Shown: in pieces, positions 37,669 to 49,270 of the stretch | How the letters are laid out: each line of letters starts with the position of its first letter | Numbering within the stretch: position 1 is the stretch's first letter | Assembly: GCA_008360955.1 (NCBI GenBank) | Contig: LUCM01009787.1 | Span: forward strand, 164,475-228,474 | Length of the DNA stretch: 64,000 nt | Source of the DNA: Fasciolopsis buskii | Taxonomy: Eukaryota; Platyhelminthes; Trematoda; Plagiorchiida; Fasciolidae | Direction: 5' to 3' | Translations under genes and position numbers: made by a program | The notes under the pieces: model-generated | The model's database searches: none | Seen by the model: the letters and a program-made list of their open reading frames with translations, nothing else | Told to the model about the DNA's origin: nothing

Positions 37669-38257
37669 AGCTGAACTGCAGACGGTCAGATGCGTATTCA
37701 CCGAAAATGATTTCCCAATTAGATTAATCGACGAGATGTTGGAGACAGAATAGGAAGTTGCTAGGATAGTGGCGGTGGAGAGAAAGCCAGTATACATATC
37801 TCTGCCATTCAAAGGTGACACGCTAGCAGAGATAGCACGACGAAAACTGGCTGGCGCCATCAATAAGACATTCTACGCAGCTAAGCTTCGTATCTTGTTC
37901 AAATCCCGCCCCGTAGTGTGATCACGGTTGAAAGACAAAGTCCCTGATTCTGCAGCCTCGTTTTGTATCTATTCCTTCACATGTTCCTGTGGGACAATGT
38001 ACATCGGCCGCACGACCAGGCGCTTGTCTGAATGCATCCGTGAGCACTACCCGGCATGGTCAGGCACTGGAACAATCAAGTCACTTAATAGCGCAGTCGT
38101 TTCACATCTAGCACAGACTAACCACACCGTGAATGTGACGCAAGCTTTCCGGACCCTGTATAAAGTCAGAGGTCAACAATCCAGGTTGGCAAAGTGTCGC
38201 CTCTTGGGCACTGCGGAAGCTGTCGCAATCCGTCTTCACAATCCTCCGCTGTGCTGA
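37665..38257 (+). pseudogene. Decayed Penelope-like retroelement, C-terminal part with GIY-YIG endonuclease
   Basis: A single reading frame runs through this stretch with two in-frame stops (TAG 37751-37753, TGA 37919-37921). The upstream part matches the conserved segment linking reverse transcriptase to endonuclease in Penelope-like elements (YISLPFKGDTLAEIARRKL, KLRILFKSRP). The GIY-YIG domain follows: FCIYSFTCSCGTMYIGRTTR, then RLSECIREH, and later LLGTAEAVAIRLHNPPLC. The YIG tyrosine, the R of GRTTRR, the H of REH and the E of TAEA, the usual active-site set, are all still present. The reverse transcriptase itself is missing, so the copy is 5'-truncated. The stops make it dead. In life such enzymes nick target DNA so that the element RNA can be reverse-transcribed in place. 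Confidence 0.9.
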
Positions 38258-41200
38258 ATTTATTATTCGACCATTTTAACAGGACCTTGTTGAAGGCCTC
38301 GGTAAGCGTTCCTAGACCGCCTATTGGCGAATACATTGGTTACATTCATTCCGTGTTAACTAACGGTCTTGTATATACCAGGTCGACTCGTGATTCTTGG
38401 GTGCCGTAACTGCGAGCCGGATAACTATTACTAAACTAGAGACAACTTTACAGTGGGCTTCCCTGGTTTTCGGTGGTCAGGGCAGCCACCGCACGCTGGA
38501 GGTCAAGTGGACCAAGCATCTGTCACCATAAGGGTAGCGGAGTCGAATTCTAGACTCTCCGATCACTTTGGCCGTAGCGGCAGTTGGTTCTCACTTGGCT
38601 CGTTCTCTCACATAAATTATTAGGAGCTTAAATGTGTGTCATTCCAGCTTTCAATTTCATGGCTATCGGCTCCCTTCCCCTGGTGAGACGAGTCCTAGCC
38701 GTTATGGAGCATGCATCTTCCACCGCAGTCATCTTTCAGGCATGCCATAAAAGTAAGTATTTTAAAAAATGCAAAATGTAGTCACTTAATCTGTTACTAA
38801 AATTCTAGCTTATAAGTGTAGGCCTGTACATATTTGAGCCATAATCAAAATAGGCACAATTAAACCGAAGGGTGGTATTCCTTTCACTTTGACCTTTTGT
38901 TAAAACTGCTCATTTTGCACTGGCAATAAAATATTTTGTGCATGAAGTCAACCCTCAGTGAAACCGGTAAGATTCTCAAATTAGGTATATGCGAAATACT
39001 CTCGTTTACGTGCATATTATTGAATGGTCGATTAAAAAAATAATACACTTTAAAGAACTTGATGTAGAGAGTAACATATTATGCTGTCTGATTTATGTCA
39101 TTTAAATTGCTTGTGATTTTCACCGAAGAGCGAAATTCTTCTGTCACTGTCACACAAAATTATCATGGCTTGGTTCATCCAAGTCTCTATATTTCTATAA
39201 CTCAGTGGATAACATTAGGTTGCCGGTTGGAACACTAGCTTACGAACACGTCTCCAACTATTTCATATCGTATGCAGACGGATGGGCAAACCGGGCTTCA
39301 CACATGACGCAGATAGATTTCCAATCAGCGTTTGTAAATGTATGACTGGGGAGGACTGAGGCGGAACAAAAGTGCTACCTACCGGTAAGAATAGTATAAT
39401 AAATTAAGGAACATATCTTGAATTTGTCACTTACTCCACTAGGTTCATTTGTGGCAAACGGCCAAATCCAGGATAAAACTTTATTAGTGTAATTTATCAA
39501 ATGTAATCAACTTCAAAATATTCATGTGCAAGGCCCTCGAGGTAACAATCATGGACGCTTCACCATCGGCTCCATGGGATGCTTAGAAGGGCAAGTGGAT
39601 GGCTAAATTATCCAAAGCGTGGTTATTCCGCGAAACTGTTTAGGCATGGCTAGAAAAAGCTAGTAATGTCACACCAGTGTGTCGAGGAAACGTCATGTAA
39701 TATAATGAAATTGTACTAATCACCGAACTAAATCAAATTGACAAGTAAATTCGAATTATCAGTCAAATTCGCTTCTAGTTTAACTCGTGGAACAGATAAT
39801 TTATTTTGCAATCGTATTGTCTGACTGATAATTTCCGTAACGTCAGCTACTGAAAATCAGATCCCGTTGAAAATGTGAGAACTGAATATCGCTGAAAACA
39901 TAATGGTGTTGATTATTCTAATTTAGTGTAAAATATGTTGTCATTTTTATATTTCATACAGTTTCAAAATGAAGAATCAACTTATCCATAGCATATCCAC
40001 AAGTAGAGGTTATTTTTAGGAAAGAAACCGGAAAACCTAGAAATTCCGTTACGTAGTTCCCACCTGAGAGCGTAGTCATCGGTAGCTCTTTGTCGAGGTA
40101 TTTACCCGGCAGTTAGGGTTTCCCTGATTAATGAGTGATGTGTCAAGCACGAACTTAGTGGAACAGACTTGCCCAAAAACAACTTCCACTCAAACAGCGT
40201 GAGAAAAGCGGAGCCGACATGCTGGACCCCGATACTTCGAGTGGTACATAACTACACGAGGTCTTATTGGGCCAGGTGCGATAACTTTTCGGGCCGCAAA
40301 GAGCTATGGTGTAGCATCAAAGAGATGCAGATTTGAGATTTCAGCTTCTGACCTTTTCGGTAACAGATCGGCGGTAGTCAAACAAATAACACCATGGAGT
40401 CTCAATCTTCAGGTCGTTGTTTCCAATCTTCCCACTCACGGTCATTTTGCACGACTAGCATCTCTCTGTCTAAAATGGCACCCTTCCAGAAATTGATGTA
40501 CATTGTCATTTCACTAATATGGGAGGCAAAGGATCAGTGGTAAAAAGTAAGGATAAAAGGGAGTTTAATCCGACGATTGTGAGGTGACCCTCCGCGGGAC
40601 GATAAAAACATGCGATGCCCTTAGGCAAAAGCTGCTTCCCTAAACAGCTTGGCCGTCGCGGGATTCCACAGACAACAAAAATTATAGCAGCAAAAATTTA
40701 TTTATGTAGAGGATATTTGGACTGCAAAGCAAGCAACGTTTGTCAATTTGACAAACACGAAAACGAGATGCGTATAACAAATGACATCCGAGGATTTTCC
40801 GAAGGTGCAAAATAGACTCTGTTTTATTTCAAACTGCTCTTGGGTTTTCCGAAACAGTAAAATTCTTCAATACACTGGCCTCTATTTCATCGTGATGCAC
40901 ACACTTTGGAGGCAGTTAAGAATATTGGCGCAGACGTGAATACTAATGTGCATGTGTCTGACCCCGATTTATGGCGTAAACGGAGGAGACAAAGATGCTG
41001 ACTACCTTGTCGATATTTCGCTTGCTTAGGTTCTTATCAATGTGTAGACCTATGGAGAAGTGCTCCGCTTTATTCCGCTAACTTAAAGCCTCTGTTCGTC
41101 TCCCTGTTCATTTATTCATATCTCTTTCAATGCCTTACACCATCGTGGAACGTTTGATAGTAGTGACACACCAGCTGCTTTACAAATGAACAATCTCTTG

Positions 41201-42263
41201 ACGGCAATACTTGTACTATAACACAGCTATGTAACTTGTAAACCTTCTCCTCGTCCCTCTTCCCACTCGTCACCGTGCACGTGCAACAGAGAAAATTAAA
41301 ACCGAACAACACATTACACCATGCTGAGCAACTGTGTACCCAAGTGCTACGTTAATTGCTGATGTTTTTTTCGCAGAGTCACAGATGCATGATCACATAC
41401 ACCAAAATCCATCGGGCGTCGCCTGAGAGAATGACCAGCAGTTGGTAGTTCAAGGTTGGGTTGCTTGATATTCTGTTGAAGTATCGACCAGAAGACTATC
41501 GACATACTTCAAAACACACACGAAAACGATATAAAAACTCATTGTTTTCCCATGCTAGATGAACCTGTGCAAAATAAATGTCAAATTTATATGGTCTCTC
41601 AGTCAGCTTTGAGTGATTTGGAATGTTTTTAGATTTTCCAAATCTCCGTTCAAGTGTTAGTCACTTTAGTATCCACCTGGCACACCATCCTATTCACTCG
41701 GCGGCTTGGGCTTGTTTCGTTTCAGCCACTTGGTTGTCAATCTTGGCTTCGCGAGGGACATGCATCTAGGTGTTGCAAACCTGCCAATTGGGCTAAGTGA
41801 ATGTTGTGTTGTTATCTGTTGGCGCAGCTGATCAAGGCAATCAGTTGTCGTTTTCATGTGCCGTGATTTTGCTAGAGAGATAACACAAAACCGCATGTGA
41901 CGTACCGGTTGGTTTCATGCTTTCCCGTGCACCGATTAGCTTGCACCTAAAACTGAAGGCCGATTCGCGAAAAATCTAGATGGATAAAGAGAACTGATTT
42001 ACAATCAGCGATTCGTAAAAGTTCTGAGTTACTCCTCAAATGGCTGCAAAGGTTTTCATGAAAGTAACAAATCTCTATATTAGATTAATAGGTACCTCCG
42101 TTTGTCATTTCGGTACATTTCTGCCTACTAAACTTTATCTCAGATTGCATCTTTTCCAGTAACCGTTATGTCATTTTTTATCTAGTGACTTTTGGTTTCT
42201 ATCCATTCTTTTGCCCATATTAAAGATTCAATATATTATACTGACTTATCTTTATTACATCAT
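38258..42263. other. Repeat-rich intergenic or intronic DNA, no supported gene
   Basis: The stretch 38440-38620 is unusually GC-rich for the window and includes a hairpin GAGTC-GAATTCTA-GACTC near 38541, likely part of an unidentified repeat. At 39220-39350 two frames are open after an AG (LPVGTLAYEHVSNYFISYAD... and VAGWNTSLRTRLQLFHIV...). A related phrase, GATTT-C/A-CAATCAGCG, recurs near 41995, suggesting a dispersed repeat rather than an exon. The minus-strand frame 41690-41896 and the GC-richer stretch 40040-40700 also look repeat-derived. Confidence 0.4.
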
Positions 42264-42362
42264 GCCCGCGGTGACCAGGTGGATAAGGTCGTGGCGTTTG
42301 GACGGGAAGGTCGCGGGTTCGAATCCTCTCGCCGCTGATCAACTTATCCACTTGGCCACGGC
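42264..42362. repeat. tRNA-like repeat with two heads in opposite orientation
   Basis: The + strand shows a tRNA-like order: a perfect D-stem pair GACC..GGTC around AGGTGGATAA, then a box B GGTTCGAATCC near 42316. Immediately after, at 42341-42362, AACTTATCCACTTGGCCACG is the approximate reverse complement of the first head (GTGGATAAG shared, then GTGGC). The unit therefore resembles a fold-back of two related tRNA-like starts. The anticodon stem does not pair, so it is not a working tRNA gene. Confidence 0.5.
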
Positions 42363-42840
42363 CCCCTACCTGTGAAATGATATGCAATGTTATTTCCTTA
42401 ATAAAGGGAGTAGAAGGTAAAAGATAAAAGGTGCTGTAGTGAAAAATTCGGGATAGGTAATCTTTCTAAATGAGGGCAAACTTTTATAGTCATTGGTGTC
42501 TCCGGGCGAGTACATGAGGGCCGCATTTTGGGTTTTCAGGTTCGCCTAGGCACATAGAGTACATGTCATCGAAATGCACTTGTTGATGTTTTTTATATTT
42601 ATTATTTTATGATTACTTGCATCTTGCCTTCTTAGTTTAACTCAAAATGGATGGTTTATACCATTGCCCAAAAACAATAACAACAATCAGTAAGACATTT
42701 CACGAGATTGTGCTGTTGAACCGTTATCGTCCCGTTTTCATCGGATAAAAACACATCTTAGTAGTAGGAGATTGAATGTTTTCATGAAATAATTCATTTA
42801 CCATGTGATATGATCGCTCAACTGACGATAAAGAAACGAT

Positions 42841-42980
42841 GGAAGCACGGTCGAGCTGTTTGATCGTTGTTAGGAATGATGAGCTGTGCACATGGACCGC
42901 GTCCGAACTGGGACGCGAACCCGGGACGAACGGTTCTGAGTCGAACGCCTTAGCCATTAACCTACCGGGCGTTAGCCGCA
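42841..42980 (-). repeat. tRNA-derived SINE-like repeat
   Basis: On the minus strand, CGGTAGGTTAATGGCTAAGG (A-box-like) is followed about 30 bases later by GGGTTCGCGTCCC (box-B-like). A GC-richer body then runs GACGCGGTCCATGTGCACAG and on to about 42841. This is the usual layout of a SINE: a tRNA-like head with internal RNA polymerase III promoter, plus an unrelated body. The 3' end is not evident. Confidence 0.52.
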
Positions 42981-45433
42981 ATTAGTACTGAAATTACAAT
43001 AATTGTGAAAAAGTACGATTCATCAGTTTCACGAAATTTTCGTCCGTGCTGGAGCAAAGCTCAATCGGAGAAACCGTTCTGGGTCTTTGAACTCAAGAAG
43101 TGGACAAATAATTTCAACGGTTTTACCGCAGACTGGATGTTTTCACCAGTCGTGTTTTTAATATTCTCCTTTAAACATTGCAGACTCGATTAAACTTCTT
43201 ACGTTTCAGATGAACTTCTACCACTAAGTGGACTATTCGCGAACCATTTTCAAGTTGTCCTCATTCTACCACGACAGCCAAGATTGGTAATGGCAAAACC
43301 CAGGAAAGCATTAATAGTGACGACGGATAATCGTGTTCCACTTTCCATGCGTTTACCAGCGGATTGTAAAAAACAGTCCAGTTCTCGTCAATCTGTCCGA
43401 AATAAGCTGCCCTTAAACCGTCGATGCAAAGCCCAAGTGAAATAGTCTCAGTGGACTGTTCCCACGTGACAATATTCATTTGGCTGTCGTTGTGAAATTT
43501 GTGCACGCTTATTCATGGTTATGTGTTGTTCAATAATACCAACAACTTACTGCTGGTAGCAGTAATAGCTGAAAACCTTCGTGGCGTAAGCACTACTGCT
43601 CCAAAGTACTTTTGATAGGCATATGGCACTTGAAAGTCCATGTGTTATTTAATGAACTGGGAAGCCTAGAGCACTTGATTCACAAACCAATTTGGCGTCA
43701 AATGCTCACTCCAGGAAAGCCTTCACCAAACTGGTAGAAAAATAGAAACAACGGAATAACGAATACGGCTTCAATGGAATATTAAGTTCTAAGCTATAAA
43801 TGCGCATCAGTTCTAGCAACACGTTAATCCATAACTGTGCCAACAAATGGCCGTTATTTCGTGGAGCTCGGCGATTGGATTTCCACGGAAGCCAAATACA
43901 TGAGCTCTGAACAACACAAATCTTTAAATTCCTTTTGACCATCATCTAATTGAAACAAGAACGCATACCACCACAACAGAAACCAAAATGGGGTTCACAC
44001 TAATAACCGAAATACACGTTCGATCCGGACAACTTTGTCTATTTGTGCATGTAATCCAACTAAACAATTGGTAAACAGTGCCCTTGTTCCAATATGGGAT
44101 TTCTGATTACGTGGATAACTTCATTCTAAACCGGAAACAATTAATTATGACGCTCTCTGCATTCTGTTTTTGCGATCATTAACCTTGCAGCAGCGTGCTC
44201 CGGTTTTTAATTTACCACGTATAAGATTACTGCACTCGAATATCTTTTACACGGCGAATATGTCCGCCTTTCCTGCGCAGTGTTTCCCTCTTACATTGTA
44301 GGCTTCCTGAAAAGGTGTGAACAAATTCGCTCCACAATTTACCCCTGATAGATAGCAGCTTCTGCCGATCGCGGATTTCAGTAACTCAGTAGGTCTAACT
44401 GCTCTCTTTGCATTCGCAACTGTACGTAATAGGCTGCGTTATCATAATGGTGCGACATGTGACATGTGTGAACTTGGCAAGTGGTTTTGATTAGACCACG
44501 GGTGATCCCAATCGCCACCACTTTACGTCATAAAACTGACTTTATTTCTGGTGAAATACTCTTCAGTTTAATTGAAAATTCCATAGCAAGCCAACGAGAT
44601 AGAGTTAGATCAGAAGCTGAGACCTGATGGTAGATTTGCCGATCTCAAACTGATATTTGTTTTAATTTTGTCCCTGTGTTTTGTACATCATGGCATGAGC
44701 TTAACATCTAGAAGTATCAGAGATGATCATTCGTGGAGGCTTTCACAACGCAAAGGAGAGAAATGAAATCTTAAAATAAAACTAGATATTATTTTTTGTC
44801 CTTTGGCTGAAATATTTGCCGAAGAAGTTTCTCTGTAATCATCCGTGCTGAGGCTTATCTCTTACTTGGAGTGACCTCCCTAAGTGACTTATAAATCTTA
44901 CAGTTAGTGGAAAGAGGAAAGGATAGAAATTCCCATCTACACAACAGCTGTCACCAAAAAATCTTGTCTTTGTCTACAGTTCTACATTCCACACGTTCAA
45001 TTAAACCGAACATTTGCAGCTGCGTTATATGCACCATATCTTGTCAACACAAATAGATTCCCAAGGGTTGATAAAGAGGAACTGATTTTGTGGATTTCCC
45101 ATATCATGTTTATTGTAGTAACTGATTTAATTAGTTTAGACAATATTTTGACCGCAATCTGGCTAAGATCAATGATTTAAGAATCCAGACACATCAGGTT
45201 AAGCGGTGATCATTAATCATTAATCATGAACTGGAGAATGTTTGCGCAGATAGAACCTACTGTGCATCGAAGGTTGACCGGGATCCAAGTAACTCAAGCA
45301 AGAGCTATAGTCAAAAACGTTGTCAGTTTCACGGAGTTTACTAATCCGTTCCGACATCGCAGGATGCTAAACACGATAATTCAGCGATCATTTATTTGTG
45401 TCAAACGCAAATTTGGAAAGTTGATTCGATCAC
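42981..45433. other. Non-coding DNA
   Basis: Only short overlapping open frames on both strands (for example 43261-43506 and 43706-43945, minus), without recognisable motifs. The + frame at 45226-45468 is open across the left edge of the duplicated block and is not supported as a gene. Confidence 0.45.
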
Positions 45434-45678
45434 CTGCAAAATGCACCACGCGAGCAGATGACCAGTAGAAACAAATGACTTGCCTTCTTATATCCGTCCA
45501 AACTGTCCAATCAAATGTGAATAAAATGGCAGACGTCTTTCTCTAGGCATCGAAGCCCAAACCAATACGAACTGGGAAAAATTTATCTTGGTTTTGGCAA
45601 GGATATTCCCGAATTCCACAAACATGAAAAAATGCAAGAAACTAACAGTTGTCCAAATAAAGCTTCACATTCACTTTC
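45434..45678 (+). repeat. Duplicated block, copy 2 (uninterrupted)
   Basis: This is the intact counterpart of the block at 34205, without the 183-bp insertion, so it shows the pre-insertion sequence. Spacing between copies is about 11.2 kb, same orientation. It contains the acceptor and most of the candidate exon at 45547. Confidence 0.93.
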
Positions 45679-45690
45679 CACCTGAACCTG
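45547..45690 (+). CDS. Candidate exon inside the duplicated block, unknown protein
   Basis: 144 bases, exactly 48 codons, phase 1 at both ends, between GTCTTTCTCTAG and CTG|GTAAGC. It encodes IEAQTNTNWEKFILVLARIF, then PNSTNMKKCKKLTVVQIKLH and IHFPPEP. The frame is open throughout and the splice-site-like borders are good. A second frame is open for most of the length (PNQYELGKIYLGFGKDIPEF...), so coding is not proven. The phases match the candidate exon ending at 36863 and the one starting at 48563. No family is recognised. Confidence 0.36.
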
Positions 45691-46177
45691 GTAAGCGTGA
45701 TACGGTAAGTGATGTGGTTTTCTTCCAACTTCATTTAAACTTGTTAAAGCTCACTTTGATCTACGAACCGATTAATATTCAAACATATTACAGTTTGAAT
45801 AATAATGCTATTCAACATATGTTTAGTGTTTTGAATTGAAAAGTCGGTCGGCTTATTCACAGTCGATATCAATATCTAAACATCAAAACTTTGTGGTATG
45901 TGAGGTAAAAATAACTCCATGACCAATTTGTTGGGTACCACATCAAAATGACGAAGGAATTTACTGAAGGATAGTGGCGGACCCACCGGTTGCCAGTGTT
46001 CATTGACACCGTGTTTCTAACAACATGCGCTTGAAATTCTTGTGAATACATCACACTATTTTCTCGTTTTCTGTCATGTGTTTTCGCTTTTTACTGTTCC
46101 CATTAATGAGACAATGTTGTTTGTCAATTATTGGGAGGAAGCCACTGCTAGCAAATAATTGTCAAATGAGAAGTTGA

Positions 46178-46256
46178 CGTGTGGTGGAAGGATTCGAACT
46201 GGGGCCCTTCACGTTCGAACACCAAGACCCTATTCGCTTGATCACCACCTAGCGGT
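46178..46256 (-). repeat. tRNA-like SINE head or pseudo-tRNA
   Basis: The minus strand reads GACCGCTAGGTGGTGATCAA and, later, CCCCAGTTCGAATCCTTCC with a perfect box B (GTTCGAATCC), ending CCACCAC. Head-to-box-B spacing is tRNA-like. The outer stem pairs only partly. Confidence 0.5.
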
Positions 46257-48562
46257 CTCGTTATGCATCGAGACTAAGATGCACAGATCGAGTTTGGAAC
46301 TGAGCACCGACTGAAATTCCCAGGATATTTGCCTCATTCGTGATGGAGATATTTTGTCGTTTCGCGCTGAATGATGCGAATACCGTTTGGAGTATTTGCT
46401 TCTTCGTTCTGTTACATACTGAAAGGAAGGTGTGCATTTAATGCTGCTGAGTGAGTTGTGGTATGGTTTTTATTCATCTGGGACAAGCCGTCATTTCACG
46501 AGATGAGTTTGGCTCACTAGACCATGCCCGAGGCTTTGGTTGTCATCAAGAATCTCCCCAAAACGAATAAATAGTTATCGCCATTATAAATATTGCTTCA
46601 CGACCTAGAATTTCTATTTCCATCCTGGTCGGGTTATTAATGGAGCGGTTTTGATTATAATTTGTGTTCGATATGAACCGTCGGATGACCGCGACTGCTA
46701 ACTCCGTATTGTTTCTCTTGCGTCTAACCATAATTTGTTCTATTTTTTACTATTTAGTTTTGCTGGTAACATTTTTCATGGATGATTTATCAATTATATT
46801 TTGGTATTTGCTCTGAGGCTATTTCCCTGCTACAATATGCTGAGCTGCAGTCTCACGAAATTCCATTCAATTTCCTGTCTAATTAGGTCTTTATGTCAAA
46901 AGTATTCCTAATTTCATGCTCAACTGCTAGTCCACTTCAATGTTACTGAATCTGGTCTCTTCTGGACACCCTACTTTTTAACTGAATTAATCTAGCTAGT
47001 TTTTTCTGAACTTCCTCTTTTGACCATTTAAAAATGCGCACGGGTGAATGGTGACTTTCCGATGGAATCAGTACTTAGAAAATATTTAGCTCAATCATCT
47101 ATATGCGGGTTCAATGTCTCTTACGAAAAAAATCGAAATAATATGAAACGGGCTGTCAACACTCGGGAACACATCAGTTTTTCCAGCGACAGACTGTATG
47201 CATTTGAGGAATTTGGTTTTCATAGTGAAATGTATATTCGTAAACAAACATAAAGAAACCATTGAATGGAATTAATGACTGGCAAAATTTTGAAAATGTA
47301 AACGGTTTTCCTCACTTAATGTAAACTTTCCTTATACCATTAGTCCCCAAAACCCAGGGAATGGAGCAGGTAATAAAAATCTGCCAGTTGACCCATCATC
47401 TCTCTTTGAAATTGGTACGGTGTCTGTGAACTTTTTGGTGACTTTTTATTGGCGGTATGATTAAACGTCCGTCCATCAGTTTCCGAATTCTTTCGCGATT
47501 CAGGTGTACGAAAATGTTGATTACAAAAATCAGCTAAGCCTCAGTCTTTACTAGCTGTGTTCACAGTCACTACTCTGTTCTTCAGCGAGCACAATCGTTC
47601 TACACGGTATTTAGGCTTTCTGTAAGAAGAGCAGTGTTGGTGTTGCGATTGCATGTGACACTGTCAGGCAACACTGGATGGAATGAAGTAACCGCGTCAC
47701 TGAAGAAATTAAGCAAAGTGGTATGTGGTTCGAATAAATAATATCTTTTCTCATTTTTCCCTCGTTCCGCTCCTAACCTCCATTAGTTGATTGTCACAGT
47801 TTCCTTTTTACATGCATTCTGATTTGTCTAGATTGCTCTGACTGCTTTTGTTCTAAATGTAGGATGAATACTAAAAGGTCGATTAATCACCATCTACTTG
47901 GAATGTGTCGATATTTCAGACCGAAGGAATTCGAATCACCATGCGACCGCATTCTACCTGGGAGTAACAGAATGGTAGTGAACACAAGACCCAGGCACCC
48001 ACGGATATGGCTGTACTCCCGTACTCTGCGGCCACCCTTCTATTCGAAAACAACCAATTAACCACAGTCTTCTACAGGGATAAAGTGAAGAAGAATAATT
48101 TTGCCTTCACTGATTAGTTGCTTCATTATATTTTATCTCGGTCCACTATTGTTATGTTCCTACAACCTTTGCTATTTTGATTGGAAAGTAAGCCCACACA
48201 CACGCAGGCTTTACCAATATCACAAGCGTCTTTGGCTGGTTCAGCAGTACAGGTGGTTGAAATTTTCTAATCTCAAGCAAGGTTTTGACTAACTGGGAGC
48301 GAACAAAAAACGAACCATTTTGGAAATGGAAATCAAATAACCAAATCGATTATCGGGCAATTGAAAACACCAACCTGAGGGGACTTGTATTCTCAATACG
48401 GTTAGCTGGGATTTGTGATGTTGTACAGATTAAAATTTGAAGGGTTGCTGATTCCACCGTGTAGCGAATTTGATGTTGCACATTGTTCCACTTTTAAAAC
48501 CCATGCTCTTGCGACCGAAAGTTTTGGCGCCGTTTTAAAATATTCCTGTTTTTTTGTTTCAG
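46257..48562. other. Non-coding DNA
   Basis: Open frames at 47044-47253 and 47864-48061 (+) are short and unrecognised; the second is the more protein-like (MNTKRSINHHLLGMCRYFRP...). I see no repeats of note. Confidence 0.4.
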
Positions 48563-48656
48563 GCTGCTGCCGACATTTGCATGATGAAGCTGGTGCACGA
48601 AATGTTTCCTTAAATTATTTTATCACGTTTCCTGACGTACAAATATACGTGCAAAG
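48563..48656 (+). CDS. Candidate exon, unknown protein
   Basis: A strong acceptor (TTTTTTTGTTTCAG) precedes 48563. Read in phase 1, the frame is open to a stop at 48769-48771. A donor-like AAAG|GTACC at 48657 would end the exon in phase 2. It encodes CCRHLHDEAGARNVSLNYFI and then TFPDVQIYVQ. If no donor is used it could be a terminal exon. Read in phase 0 the same acceptor gives only 15 residues before a stop. Low confidence: the acceptor is good, the rest is inferred. Confidence 0.25.
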
Positions 48657-49065
48657 GTACCATGGCGCAATTTCATCGACTGATCGAAAAATTATGAACG
48701 TTTATTTTACTAGAATCTGTTCACAAGTGCTAAGGTTATCCATAGATAGAGAGTCCACTTGTGCAAACTAACGGCTATTCGGGGCAATATCTGATGAGCG
48801 TCAAAACTTGGCTTACTCTTCCGGACGGAGTTTGTTCGCCCATGCATTCATGATGCAGCTTACAAGAACAGATGGCAAATTTCGTCTTCTTATATCATGC
48901 AGAAATGTGAACCAAATCCTTTAAAAAAAACAGTTGCATTTATCCGTTTAAGACGAAATTCCTATCTAGTTCTACAAACGATTTTACTAGACGGATGAGT
49001 AATCGAATGTTCTCTAGAATCATTTCATGCACTTAATCCTTATCGTCGTTTAATATTGTTATCAG

Positions 49066-49270
49066 GCTCACTCAAAGAATCCTTGCAGTTCGTGGTCGTT
49101 TGGTAAATCCGTTTGCAGTGAGCATCAGCGGGATGAGAAATTTCCTTTCATTTGTACCACCGGACAGGTTAAAGCTGTTTAAATATTTCACCCCGACGGT
49201 TGCATATCACACTCCTAAACTGAAACCCAATTTTAGTCCCCAATTATGCATATGGTATGAGTTCAAACTG
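49066..49270 (+). CDS. Candidate exon, unknown protein
   Basis: Between TTGTTATCAG and CTG|GTATGT. It enters in phase 2 and leaves in phase 0, and is open for 68 codons. It reads LTQRILAVRGRLVNPFAVSI, then SGMRNFLSFVPPDRLKLFKY and on to WYEFKL. The peptide is protein-like and the donor is good. The entry phase matches the candidate exon ending at 48656. No family recognised. Confidence 0.3.

Noticed and set aside
48781..48815. CTGATGAGCGTCAAAAC as a hammerhead core
   Set aside because: No GAAA after a pairing stem II, and no flanking stems I or III.
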